A DNA stretch of 64,000 nucleotides from Pseudomonas sp. Bout1 (lineage in GTDB: Bacteria; Pseudomonadota; Gammaproteobacteria; Pseudomonadales; Pseudomonadaceae). A model generated the notes under the pieces. The model did no database searches and was not told the origin of the DNA. It saw only the letters and a list, made by a program, of their open reading frames with translations. The position numbers were made by a program, and so were the translations under genes. The DNA lies in contig NZ_JAVIWK010000001.1 in assembly GCF_034314165.1 (NCBI RefSeq), positions 1,255,001 to 1,319,000 on the forward strand. The letters are read 5' to 3'. Below, in pieces: positions 45,663 to 53,455 of this stretch (its first letter is position 1; the number at the start of each line of letters is the position of its first letter).

Positions 45663-46295
45663 TCAGCGTTGCGCGGCGCCGGGGCGGTACATTTTGAACA
45701 GCGCCTCTGGCCCCAACTGAAAATAATCCGCCGGGCCGCCTCCACGCAGGATCGGCTCGGCGGCAGCGGTGTCGTACACGCCGTCCTTCAGTAGCCACTT
45801 GGCAATATGCACCGCAACCACCTCGCCGAGCACCAGCCAGGTTGGCACCAACTCCTTGTCGGCTCGCTGCAGCTGAATGATCTGCGTCACTTTGCACTCG
45901 AACGACACCGGGCTTTCACCCACACGCGGCACGGCGACCACCTTTGAAGCCACCGGGGTCAAGCCGGACAATTCAAACTCGTTGACCTCGGGCGATACCG
46001 GCGCGCAACTCTGGTTCATCTGCTCGGCCAGCGGGCGGGTGGCCAGGTTCCACACGAATTCGCCGGTCTGTTCGATGTTGTTCAGGCTGTCTTTGCGCCC
46101 GACACTGGAAAACCCAATGATCGGCGGAATGTAGTTAAACGCATTGAAAAAACTATAGGGCGCCAGATTCAGTCGGCCCTGGCTGTCGTGGGACGAAATC
46201 CAGCCAATCGGGCGCGGGCCGACGATGGCATTGAACGGGTCGTGGGGCAGGCCGTGGCCGTTGGCGGGTTCGTAGAAATGGATATCGTCGGACAT
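45663..46295 (-). CDS. Flavin reductase-like domain protein
   Basis: A 210-residue FMN-binding split-barrel protein (HpaC/flavin reductase-like). Signatures: FNAIVGPRPIGWISSHDSQG (~residue 20), NLAPYSFFNAFNYIPPIIGF (FMN contact) and DSLNNIEQTGEFVWNLATR. The ATG at 46295 opens the family N-terminus (MSDDIHFYEP); the frame upstream does not look coding. Members supply reduced flavin or reduce small substrates. No partner monooxygenase gene is adjacent except, possibly, the ABM protein two genes away. Confidence 0.85.
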   Translation of the reverse strand: MSDDIHFYEPANGHGLPHDPFNAIVGPRPIGWISSHDSQGRLNLAPYSFFNAFNYIPPIIGFSSVGRKDSLNNIEQTGEFVWNLATRPLAEQMNQSCAPVSPEVNEFELSGLTPVASKVVAVPRVGESPVSFECKVTQIIQLQRADKELVPTWLVLGEVVAVHIAKWLLKDGVYDTAAAEPILRGGGPADYFQLGPEALFKMYRPGAAQR

Positions 46296-46488
46296 GGCCG
46301 GGGTTCCTGTTGCGCGGTTCGGGAGGGCATCATAGTGCAATCCAGCGCAGCGGATTTCTATCATCTGGATGGAATTTTCATACAGCCCCCACCTATTTTT
46401 CACAGCTCCCGGTTCAGTCTGCGCGCCAGGTCGACACCCCCTATACGTCGACCGATTGAAAGACTGAGCCTTTGGAGCCTTCTGCACA

Positions 46489-46760
46489 ATGAACAAACTT
46501 CCTCAGATCACCCTGGCGTGTTGCTTAAATACTTCACGCGGATTTCGTCGGTGCTGCTGTTCTGGGTCGCGTTTGTACTGACCCGGCCATTCGGCGCAAC
46601 CTTGGGTGACTTCCTGATCAAACCCCATGAAAAGGGCGGGCTGGACTTTGGCACCATCGGCTCGTCGGCGGTATTGGCGGCGGTGCTGGTAGTGATGATT
46701 GCCGGGGCGGCGTATGCCCAGCGCCGGTATGGGCGCCAGGCGGCTGCCGAGCTGTCTTGA
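46489..46760 (+). pseudogene. Remnant of a COG4705/DUF347-type membrane protein gene with internal deletion
   Basis: The start MNKLPQITLA at 46489, with TTGGAG upstream, matches the N-terminus of the COG4705 membrane proteins as I remember it. After ten codons this frame leads into unrelated residues and stops at about 46581. In another frame, from about 46516 to the stop at 46760, the typical C-terminus follows: LLKYFTRISSVLLFWVAFVL, then TRPFGATLGDFLIKP and a last helix AVLAAVLVVMIAGAAYAQ. Full-length members are about 250 residues with four repeats, so roughly 170-180 residues are missing and the joint is out of frame. It should be non-functional unless the C-terminal part is translated separately. 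A strong terminator follows. Confidence 0.75.
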
Positions 46761-46769
46761 GGCTGAATG

Positions 46770-46810
46770 AAAAAGGGGCCATGTCAGTCAATGACATGGC
46801 CCCTTTTTTA
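46770..46810. terminator. Bidirectional rho-independent terminator
   Basis: AAAAAGGGGCCATGTCA/TGACATGGCCCCTTTTTT, loop GTCAA, between the pseudogene and the convergent permease gene. Confidence 0.92.
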
Positions 46811-46823
46811 CAGCTGCCGAACC

Positions 46824-48143
46824 TTAGTCCGTGGTGATCCGCGAATGCTTGCGGGTGTCCTTCATGGTCACATACACCACCAGCGACACCGCAATACACG
46901 CGGTGACGTACCAGTAGTAACCGGTTTCCATGCCGATGCTCTTGAACCACAGCGCGATGTACTCGGCGGTACCGCCGAAGATCGACACCGTCAGCGCATA
47001 CGGCAGGCCTACGCCCAGCGCGCGGATTTCAGTCGGGAACAGTTCGGCTTTCACCACCGCGTTGATCGAGGTGTAGCCACTGACGATGATCAGCGCCGCC
47101 ATGATCAGGAAGAACGCGCCCCACCAGCTTTGGATGGTGTGCAGGGTGGTGAGGATGGGCACGGTGAACAGCGTGCCGAGGATGCCGAAGGCAATCAGGA
47201 TCGGCCGGCGCCCAACCTTGTCCGACAGCCCGCCAACGATGGGTTGCAGGCACATGAACAGAAACAACGTCGCAGCCGAAATGGTGGTGGAGTCGGAGAT
47301 GCTCATGCCGACGGTATTCACCAGGTATTTCTGCATGTAGGTGGTGTAGGTGTAGAACGCCAGCGTACCGCCCATGGTCAGGCCGACCACGGTCATCAGT
47401 TCCTTGGGGTGGCGCATCAAGGTGCGCATTGCGCTTTCCTTGGCCTTTTCTTTTTTGGTGAACGACTCGGTTTCTTCCATGCCGCGACGCAGGTACAGCG
47501 CCACTACCGCACACAGGGCGCCGATGGCGAACGGGATACGCCAGCCCCACGCGTACAGCTCTTCGGTGGTCAGGAAGTTCTGCAGGATGATCAGTACGCC
47601 CAGCGCGATGAGCTGGCCGGAGATCAGGGTCACATACTGGAAGCTGGAGAAGAAACCGCGACGTTCCTTGGTCGCCATTTCACTCAGGTAAGTGGCCGAG
47701 GTGCCGTATTCGCCACCCACCGACAAACCTTGCAGCAAGCGCGCGAACACCAGCAAAATCGGTGCGCCGATACCGATGGTTTCATAACCCGGGCTCAGGG
47801 CAATCAGCAGCGAGCCAAAGCACATCACGTACACGGAAGCCATCAAGGCTTTTTTGCGACCGACCTTGTCGGCGTACAGGCCCATCAGCCAGCCACCGAT
47901 CGGGCGCATCAGGAAACCCACGGCGAAGATCGCGGCGGTGTTCAGGAGTTGGGCAGTAGTGTCGCCTTTCGGGAAAAAGGTCTTGGCGAAATACAGCGAG
48001 AAAGCCGCGTAGACGTACCAGTCGTACCACTCGACCATGTTGCCGATTGATCCGCTGAAGATCGACTTGATACGACTGGAGGTGGTGCGTTCTTTTGCCG
48101 GCGCAGCCGCCGAACCCAGAGGCAGGGAGTTGGAGTTATCCAT
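46824..48143 (-). CDS. kgtP: MFS metabolite:H+ symporter, alpha-ketoglutarate permease type
   Basis: A 439-residue inner-membrane transporter with 12 predicted helices, of the KgtP/ProP (MHS) branch. Signatures: GNMVEWYDWYVYAAFSLYFA in TM1, the TM2-3 loop DKVGRKKAL, and FARLLQGLSVGGEYGTSATY in TM4-5. Length equals that of alpha-ketoglutarate/C5-dicarboxylate permeases. It has a sigma-54 promoter with -24 GG at 48220-48219, and it is next to genes for a sigma-54 activator and sensor like MifR/MifS, which in P. aeruginosa are needed for growth on alpha-ketoglutarate. The substrate is inferred from this context. Confidence 0.85.
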   Translation of the reverse strand: MDNSNSLPLGSAAAPAKERTTSSRIKSIFSGSIGNMVEWYDWYVYAAFSLYFAKTFFPKGDTTAQLLNTAAIFAVGFLMRPIGGWLMGLYADKVGRKKALMASVYVMCFGSLLIALSPGYETIGIGAPILLVFARLLQGLSVGGEYGTSATYLSEMATKERRGFFSSFQYVTLISGQLIALGVLIILQNFLTTEELYAWGWRIPFAIGALCAVVALYLRRGMEETESFTKKEKAKESAMRTLMRHPKELMTVVGLTMGGTLAFYTYTTYMQKYLVNTVGMSISDSTTISAATLFLFMCLQPIVGGLSDKVGRRPILIAFGILGTLFTVPILTTLHTIQSWWGAFFLIMAALIIVSGYTSINAVVKAELFPTEIRALGVGLPYALTVSIFGGTAEYIALWFKSIGMETGYYWYVTACIAVSLVVYVTMKDTRKHSRITTD

Positions 48144-48162
48144 TTAAGGATCCTTCATCTAA

Positions 48163-48172
48163 TTGTTTTTGT
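48163..48172 (-). promoter_or_regulatory. Possible Hfq/Crc (CA) motif in the permease leader
   Basis: On the minus strand AAAAACAATT fits the AANAANAA pattern, about 20 bases before the permease ATG, suggesting catabolite repression. Confidence 0.4.
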
Positions 48173-48204
48173 GGAGCGCGCGCGAGCGCAGCCTGGCTGG
48201 GCTG

Positions 48205-48222
48205 TAGCAGGAGCTGTGCCAA
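48205..48222 (-). promoter_or_regulatory. Sigma-54 promoter of the permease gene
   Basis: The minus strand reads TTGGCACAGCTCCTGCTA: GG and GC are spaced exactly as in TGGCAC-N5-TTGC. The predicted transcript start, about 48195, is some 50 bases before the ATG. Confidence 0.8.
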
Positions 48223-48264
48223 GCGGATGAAGGCCCGGTCTAGAAGGGTTTGCGGAAATTTTTG

Positions 48265-48310
48265 AGCGGAAAATCGCTGATGAATCAAAGGGGGTGAGCG
48301 GAAATCCGCT
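48265..48310. promoter_or_regulatory. Two enhancer-like dyads upstream of the sigma-54 promoter
   Basis: AGCGGAAAATCGCT at 48265-48278 and AGCGGAAATCCGCT at 48297-48310 are near-identical palindromes 32 bases apart (three helical turns), about 75-110 bases upstream of the predicted start. A half copy (GCGGAAAT) lies at 48252-48259. They are candidate binding sites for the adjacent sigma-54 activator. Confidence 0.6.
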
Positions 48311-48320
48311 TATGGCTGCG

Positions 48321-48404
48321 GGCCTCATCGCAGGCAAGCCAGCTCCCACCTTTGAATGTATTCACAAATCAAAAGGTGGGAGCTGGCTTGCCTGCGATGG
48401 CGCC
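48321..48404. repeat. REP-type inverted repeat pair (GGAGCTGGCTTGCC class, outward order)
   Basis: ATCGCAGGCAAGCCAGCTCC faces GGAGCTGGCTTGCCTGCGAT, between the activator gene and the permease promoter. Confidence 0.85.
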
Positions 48405-48428
48405 CTACCAGGCGATACAAGAACCGGT

Positions 48429-49754
48429 TTAGAGGAACGTGTCCCGCGCCAGACCATGGCGCTGCATTTTTTCATTGAAGGTGCGCCGGGGCAGTTGCAA
48501 CTCGGCCAGCACCGCCTTGATATCGCCTTTGTGCCGGGTCAGCGCGGCTTTCAGGCAATGGGCTTCAAATGCTTCTTGCTGCGCGGCCAACGATTGCCCG
48601 GCTTCGATGCCTTCCGGCTCCGGTTCAGCCAGCCCCAGCACCTGGCGTTCGGCGACGTTGGCCAGCTCCCGCACATTGCCCGGCCAGTCATGGTTGAGCA
48701 GGCGCCCCAGCGCGGGCCCGCTCAACGGCGCGAAGGCGCGGCCCAGGCGCTCGGCGGCACTTTGTGCAAAGTGCTCGAACAGCAGCGGAATGTCTTCCCG
48801 GCGTTCGCGCAGCGGTGGCAGGCGCAGTTGCGCGACGGTCAGGCGGTAGGCCAGATCCTCGCGAAAACGCCCAGCCCGGGCTTCGTCCAGCAGGTCGGGC
48901 TTGGTGGCGGCGATGATCCGCAAGTCCACCTTGATGCTTTGATTGGAGCCCAGCCGTTCCAGCTTTTGCTCCTGCAACACCCGCAGCAACTTCACTTGCT
49001 GGGCAAGGGGCATGCTTTCGATTTCATCGAGAAACAGCGTGCCACCGTCGGCATACTCCAGCTTGCCGATGCGCTTGCCCTGGGCGCCGGTAAACGCGCC
49101 ACTTTCATGGCCGAACAACTCAGCTTCAAACAGCTGCTCGGGAATCGCCGCGCAGTTCAGCGCCACAAACGGCTTCTTCGCCCGAGGGCCAAAATCATGC
49201 AGGCAACGGGCGACCAATTCCTTGCCACTGCCGGTTTCGCCGCGAATCAGCACGTTGACCGGCAGGCCCGCCAGGTCCAGTACTTGCTTGCGTAGATTCT
49301 GCAATCCACGGGACACCCCCAACAGGCTCGATTCCAGTTGAGCCCGGTGATCAGCCTGTTGATGCAGGCGGCGGTTTTCCAACACCAGCCTGCGCTTGTC
49401 CAGCGCCCGGCGCAGGCTGGTGAGCAGGGCTTCGGGGCTGAAGGGTTTTTCGAGGAAGTCGTAGGCGCCATCACGCATGGCTTCGACAGCCATCGGCACA
49501 TCGCCGTGGCCGGTGAGCAAAATCACCGGCAGGTCGGCGTCGCGCCGCTGCACTTCGGCAAGCAACTCCAGGCCGCTGAGGCCGGGCATGCGTACGTCAC
49601 TCAGGATCACCCCGGGAAAGTCCCTGGGCAATTGCGCCAGGCATTCCTCGGCCCGGCTGAACAACTGCACCTCAAAGCCTGAGAGGTTCAGCCACTGCTC
49701 GACAGCCGTACGAATGCTGGCTTCGTCATCGACCACAATCACCGCGTTCAACAT
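48429..49754 (-). CDS. mifR: Sigma-54-dependent response regulator (MifR/DctD type)
   Basis: A 441-residue activator. The receiver has VVDDEASIRT, acceptor Asp in VILSDVRMPGLSG (~residue 53) and Lys in FLEKPFSP; the AAA+ domain has Walker A GETGSGKEL (~residue 170), the sigma-54-contacting GAFTGA loop in GHESGAFTGAQG, Walker B GGTLFLDEIESM and the arginine-finger region; and the C-terminus has a Fis-type HTH (AVLAELQLPRRTFNEKMQRH). It overlaps the sensor gene by 7 bases. DctD (C4-dicarboxylates) is the alternative; the neighbouring KgtP-type permease, not DctA/DctP, favours MifR. Confidence 0.85.
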   Translation of the reverse strand: MLNAVIVVDDEASIRTAVEQWLNLSGFEVQLFSRAEECLAQLPRDFPGVILSDVRMPGLSGLELLAEVQRRDADLPVILLTGHGDVPMAVEAMRDGAYDFLEKPFSPEALLTSLRRALDKRRLVLENRRLHQQADHRAQLESSLLGVSRGLQNLRKQVLDLAGLPVNVLIRGETGSGKELVARCLHDFGPRAKKPFVALNCAAIPEQLFEAELFGHESGAFTGAQGKRIGKLEYADGGTLFLDEIESMPLAQQVKLLRVLQEQKLERLGSNQSIKVDLRIIAATKPDLLDEARAGRFREDLAYRLTVAQLRLPPLRERREDIPLLFEHFAQSAAERLGRAFAPLSGPALGRLLNHDWPGNVRELANVAERQVLGLAEPEPEGIEAGQSLAAQQEAFEAHCLKAALTRHKGDIKAVLAELQLPRRTFNEKMQRHGLARDTFL

Positions 49755-51514
49755 AGGTCTGGTGTCTCCAGGGCGATGGGCAAGGTCAGGGTAAAGATCG
49801 CCCCGTCGCCTTGATTGCCGGCGCTCAGGCGGCCGCCCAGTTCATGCACGATAGCGTACGACACGGCGAGCCCCAGGCCGAGCCCGTCACCCACCGGTTT
49901 GGTGGTGAAGAACGGGTCGAATACGCTGTTGAGGTTTTCGTCGGCGATCCCTCCACCGCTGTCGCTGACCGTCAGGCACCACAGTTGTTGATCGGCGTGC
50001 AGGCGGATTTCCAGGCGTTTGCGAGGCTTGTCGGCCATGGCATCGAGGGCGTTGCGCAGCAGGTTGATCAGCACTTGTTCCAGGCGGATCGCGTCACCGC
50101 GTACCCACGCTGGGCGGGTCAAATCGAGGACGGTGCCGATGGCTTCGTCCCGCAGGCGTGCGTCCAGCAGGTGCAGGGACTGGTCCACCACCGTCGCCAG
50201 GTCGAGGCGTTCGCGCAGGCCGCTGGGGCTTTTGCGGGCGAAGGTCTTGAGGTGGCCGGTGAGGGCGGCCATGCGCGTGAGCATGTCGTCCAGCGGCGTC
50301 AGGGCTTTGTAGGCATCGTCCACCCGGCCGTGATCCAGCAGCAGGCGCAGGGTTGCCAATTGCATGCGTTGGGCGGTCAGCGGTTGGTTGATTTCGTGGG
50401 CGAGGGCGGCAGACATCTGCCCCAGTGCCGCCAGCTTGGCAGACTGTACCAAGCCATCCTGGGCGGTGCGCAGGGCACGGGTGCGTTCTTCCACCAGTTG
50501 TTCGAGTTCTTCACGGCTGCGCTGGCGCAGGCGGGCCAGGCGCCAGCGCTGAGTCAGGAACAGCACCAAAAACACCAGCGCCAACCACGAACCAGCGGCG
50601 GCGAGGCCGGCATTGCGTTGGTCTTCAAAGGCAACCTGGGGCTTGCGCAACAGGTGCAAGGTCCAGCCTTCGGCCTTCAGCGGCAGCGATTCCCAAATGT
50701 AGTTGGCCTTGCCGTCGGGGCCGTCAACGCGCATCAGGTGGCTGTTGTCGTCAAAGCGCTGCAGGGCTTCAGCGTCCAGCGGCAGCAGTTGTTTCTTGTC
50801 GTATTGGCGAGTGGCCTTGAGTTCGGCGTGGTCACTGTCGGACAACGGGCGCAGGGCGCGGTAGCGCCAGCCCGGCTGGTTGGCGATGAAGACAATGCCT
50901 CGCGCATCGCTGACCAGCAGCAGGTCATTGCCCTGGGCCCATTCGCGCTCCAGCTCCGGGAATTCCAGCTTGACCACCATGGCGCCGAGGAACTGTTCGT
51001 TCTCGCCCACTACCGCGCTGGAGAGGAAATACCCCGGAATACCGGTGGTCACGCCCACCGCATAAAAACGCCCGGTGCCCTGGCTCAGTGTCTGGCTGAA
51101 ATAGGGGCGAAACGCGTAGTTGTGCCCCACATAACTGCTGGGCAGGTTCCAGTTGCTGGCGGCCACGGCCAGGCCGTTGCGGTCCATCAATTCCAGTGTG
51201 GAAGATTGTGCGGCACCGTTGATGCGCTCCAGTTTGCGGTTGAGCAAATCCTGGGTGGCAGCGTCCAGCGGGCCTTTGAGTGCGTTGATCATTTCCGAGT
51301 CCAGGGCCAGCACGGCGGGCAGGGCGCGGTAACGTTCGATCAGGGTGTGCAGGGAGTTGCCGTAGAGCATGAGTTGCTGATTGGCGCGTGCGGCGTCATC
51401 CACCAGGGCCAGGCGTTCGGCATGCCGGGTGGCCAGGGCGGCAGCCAGCACCGCGCCGGCAATAATCAGCAGGGAGTAGAAGGTCAAACGCAACGGGCGG
51501 GGAATCGCGATCAT
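49748..51514 (-). CDS. mifS: Sensor histidine kinase (MifS/DctB type)
   Basis: A 588-residue membrane kinase (P. aeruginosa MifS has about 585). TM1 is FYSLLIIAGAVLAAALAT (~10-27); a large periplasmic dCache/PAS-like sensor follows (~30-290; YAFRPYFSQTLSQGTGRFYA, GYFLSSAVVG); TM2 is AAGSWLALVFLVLFLTQRW; then a coiled coil, HisKA (LGQMSAALAHEINQPLTAQR, His ~residue 370), and HATPase (NLLRNALDAM, DSGGGIAD, GLGLGLAVSY). The ATG at 51514 is chosen; the longer open frame runs through a REP repeat. It probably senses C5-dicarboxylates, by comparison with MifS and DctB. Confidence 0.85.
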   Translation of the reverse strand: MIAIPRPLRLTFYSLLIIAGAVLAAALATRHAERLALVDDAARANQQLMLYGNSLHTLIERYRALPAVLALDSEMINALKGPLDAATQDLLNRKLERINGAAQSSTLELMDRNGLAVAASNWNLPSSYVGHNYAFRPYFSQTLSQGTGRFYAVGVTTGIPGYFLSSAVVGENEQFLGAMVVKLEFPELEREWAQGNDLLLVSDARGIVFIANQPGWRYRALRPLSDSDHAELKATRQYDKKQLLPLDAEALQRFDDNSHLMRVDGPDGKANYIWESLPLKAEGWTLHLLRKPQVAFEDQRNAGLAAAGSWLALVFLVLFLTQRWRLARLRQRSREELEQLVEERTRALRTAQDGLVQSAKLAALGQMSAALAHEINQPLTAQRMQLATLRLLLDHGRVDDAYKALTPLDDMLTRMAALTGHLKTFARKSPSGLRERLDLATVVDQSLHLLDARLRDEAIGTVLDLTRPAWVRGDAIRLEQVLINLLRNALDAMADKPRKRLEIRLHADQQLWCLTVSDSGGGIADENLNSVFDPFFTTKPVGDGLGLGLAVSYAIVHELGGRLSAGNQGDGAIFTLTLPIALETPDLC

Positions 51515-51555
51515 ACGAAGATGAACAGTGCAATTAGGGGCGAGCACCATAGCAT

Positions 51556-51650
51556 GGTGGCGAGGGAGCTTGCTCCCGCTGGGGCGCGTAGCGGCCCCAA
51601 AAAAAATGGGAGCGCTGCACACCCCAGCGGGAGCAAGCTCCCTCGCCACA
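51556..51650. repeat. REP-type inverted repeat pair (GGCGAGGGAGC class)
   Basis: GTGGCGAGGGAGCTTGCTCC faces GGAGCAAGCTCCCTCGCCAC, with GCGCGTAGCGGCCCC inside, between the sensor kinase and fumarase genes. Confidence 0.85.
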
Positions 51651-51667
51651 TTGAGAGGTGTCCAGCA

Positions 51668-51697
51668 CAAAAAAGGCGACCTTACAGGTCGCCTTTA
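51668..51697 (-). terminator. Rho-independent terminator of the fumarase gene
   Basis: AAAGGCGACC/GGTCGCCTTT with loop TGTAA; on the minus strand six T residues follow. Confidence 0.88.
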
Positions 51698-51714
51698 TCC
51701 TTGCGGGGAAATGC

Positions 51715-53238
51715 TTACTGCACTTCTACCGCCAGGCTCTCACTGATCCTTTTCTGCCAGATGGCAGGACCTGTGATGTGTACCGACTCGCCCTTGCTAT
51801 CCACCGCAACGGTGACCGGCATGTCTTTCACGTCGAACTCGTAGATCGCTTCCATACCCAGCTCGGCAAACGCCACCACGCGGGATTTCTTGATGGCCTG
51901 GGCCACCAGGTACGCCGCGCCGCCTACTGCCATCAAGTAAACAGCCTTGTGGTCCTTGATCGCTTCGATCGCGGTGGGGCCGCGCTCGGATTTGCCGATC
52001 ATGCCCAACAGGCCGGTTTGCTCGAGGATCTGGCGGGTGAACTTGTCCATCCGCGTGGCAGTGGTCGGGCCGGCTGGGCCAACCACTTCTTCGCGCACCG
52101 GATCAACCGGGCCCACGTAGTAGATGAAGCGACCCTTGAGGTCCACCGGCAGGGTTTCACCCTTGTTCAGCATCTCGACCATGCGCTTGTGCGCGGCGTC
52201 GCGGCCGGTGAGCATCTTGCCGTTGAGCAACACGGTTTCGCCTGGCTTCCAGCTTTGCACGTCTTCCGGGGTCAGGGTGTCGAGGTTGACGCGACGGGCC
52301 GACGGGCCGGCTTCCCAGACGATTTCCGGGTAGGCGTCCAGCGGTGGCGCTTCCAGCGATGCCGGGCCCGAGCCGTCGAGCACGAAGTGCGCGTGACGGG
52401 TGGCGGCGCAGTTGGGGATCATGCACACCGGCAGCGAGGCGGCGTGGGTCGGATAATCCATGATTTTTACGTCGAGCACGGTGGTCAGGCCACCCAGGCC
52501 CTGGGCGCCGATGCCCAGCTGGTTGACCTTCTCGAACAGCTCCAGGCGCATCTCTTCGATACGGTTGGACGGGCCGCGCTTTTTCAGCTCGTGGATGTCG
52601 ATGGATTCCATCAACACTTCCTTGGCCATCACCGCAGCTTTCTCGGCGGTGCCGCCGATGCCGATGCCCAGCATGCCCGGTGGGCACCAGCCGGCGCCCA
52701 TGGTCGGAACGGTCTTGAGCACCCAGTCGACGATCGAGTCGGACGGGTTGAGCATGGCCATTTTCGACTTGTTCTCGGAGCCACCGCCTTTGGCGGCCAC
52801 GTCCACTTCCACGGTGTTGCCCGGGACGATGGAGTAGTGGATCACGGCCGGGGTGTTGTCCTTGGTGTTTTTACGCGCACCAGCCGGGTCGGCGAGGATC
52901 GAAGCCCGCAGGACGTTTTCCGGCAGGTTGTAGGCCTGGCGCACGCCTTGGTTGATCATGTCGTCCAGGCTCATGGTGGCGCCATCCCAGCGCACGTCCA
53001 TGCCCACGCGTACGAATACGGTGACGATCCCGGTGTCCTGGCAGATCGGGCGGTGGCCGGTGGCACACATGCGCGAGTTGATCAGGATCTGGGCCATGGA
53101 GTCACGGGCCGCTGGCGATTCTTCGCGCAGGTAGGCTTCGTGCATCGCCTGGATGAAGTCAACGGGGTGGTAGTAGGAAATGAATTGCAGGGCGTCGGCA
53201 ACGCTCTGAATCAGGTCGTCTTGCTTGATCACGGTCAT
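51715..53238 (-). CDS. fumA: Class I (iron-sulfur) fumarate hydratase
   Basis: A 507-residue [4Fe-4S] fumarase interconverting fumarate and malate in the TCA cycle. The three cluster cysteines are seen in RPICQDTGIV (~residue 75), MGAGWCPPGMLGIGIGG (~190) and MIPNCAATRHAHF (~285). The C-terminal beta domain has GRFIYYVGPVDPVREEVVGP and GPTTATRMDKF. The ATG at 53238 gives the P. aeruginosa length. The leader contains a 14-bp hairpin (53271-53315), and its own terminator follows the gene. Confidence 0.94.
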   Translation of the reverse strand: MTVIKQDDLIQSVADALQFISYYHPVDFIQAMHEAYLREESPAARDSMAQILINSRMCATGHRPICQDTGIVTVFVRVGMDVRWDGATMSLDDMINQGVRQAYNLPENVLRASILADPAGARKNTKDNTPAVIHYSIVPGNTVEVDVAAKGGGSENKSKMAMLNPSDSIVDWVLKTVPTMGAGWCPPGMLGIGIGGTAEKAAVMAKEVLMESIDIHELKKRGPSNRIEEMRLELFEKVNQLGIGAQGLGGLTTVLDVKIMDYPTHAASLPVCMIPNCAATRHAHFVLDGSGPASLEAPPLDAYPEIVWEAGPSARRVNLDTLTPEDVQSWKPGETVLLNGKMLTGRDAAHKRMVEMLNKGETLPVDLKGRFIYYVGPVDPVREEVVGPAGPTTATRMDKFTRQILEQTGLLGMIGKSERGPTAIEAIKDHKAVYLMAVGGAAYLVAQAIKKSRVVAFAELGMEAIYEFDVKDMPVTVAVDSKGESVHITGPAIWQKRISESLAVEVQ

Positions 53239-53270
53239 GAGTCGCGCTCCTCTATAAGGGAACATTCAAT

Positions 53271-53315
53271 AAAGGTGCCTTCAGTAGGGTGAATCGGTCG
53301 GCTGAAGGCACCTTT
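53271..53315. promoter_or_regulatory. Stem-loop in the fumarase leader region
   Basis: AAAGGTGCCTTCAG/CTGAAGGCACCTTT, 14 bp perfect with a 17-base loop, 33 to 77 bases upstream of the fumarase ATG. It could act as an attenuator, an mRNA stabiliser or a protein-binding dyad. Confidence 0.55.
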
Positions 53316-53455
53316 CCAAGGCACGCCGTGTGGTGCTGGCGCGACGCTAAAAAGGCGCGGCAGTATAACCCGCCACGGTGGCCGATACACCCGACTATGG
53401 TCAAACTCTGCCGGGCGTGATTCCCTGTAGCTGCCTTTTTGATTCGAGACCCTTG

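Noticed and set aside
49811..51844. Long open frame (677 codons) antisense to the sensor kinase gene
   Set aside because: The opposite strand has intact kinase motifs; the antisense frame has no recognisable features and runs through a REP repeat.
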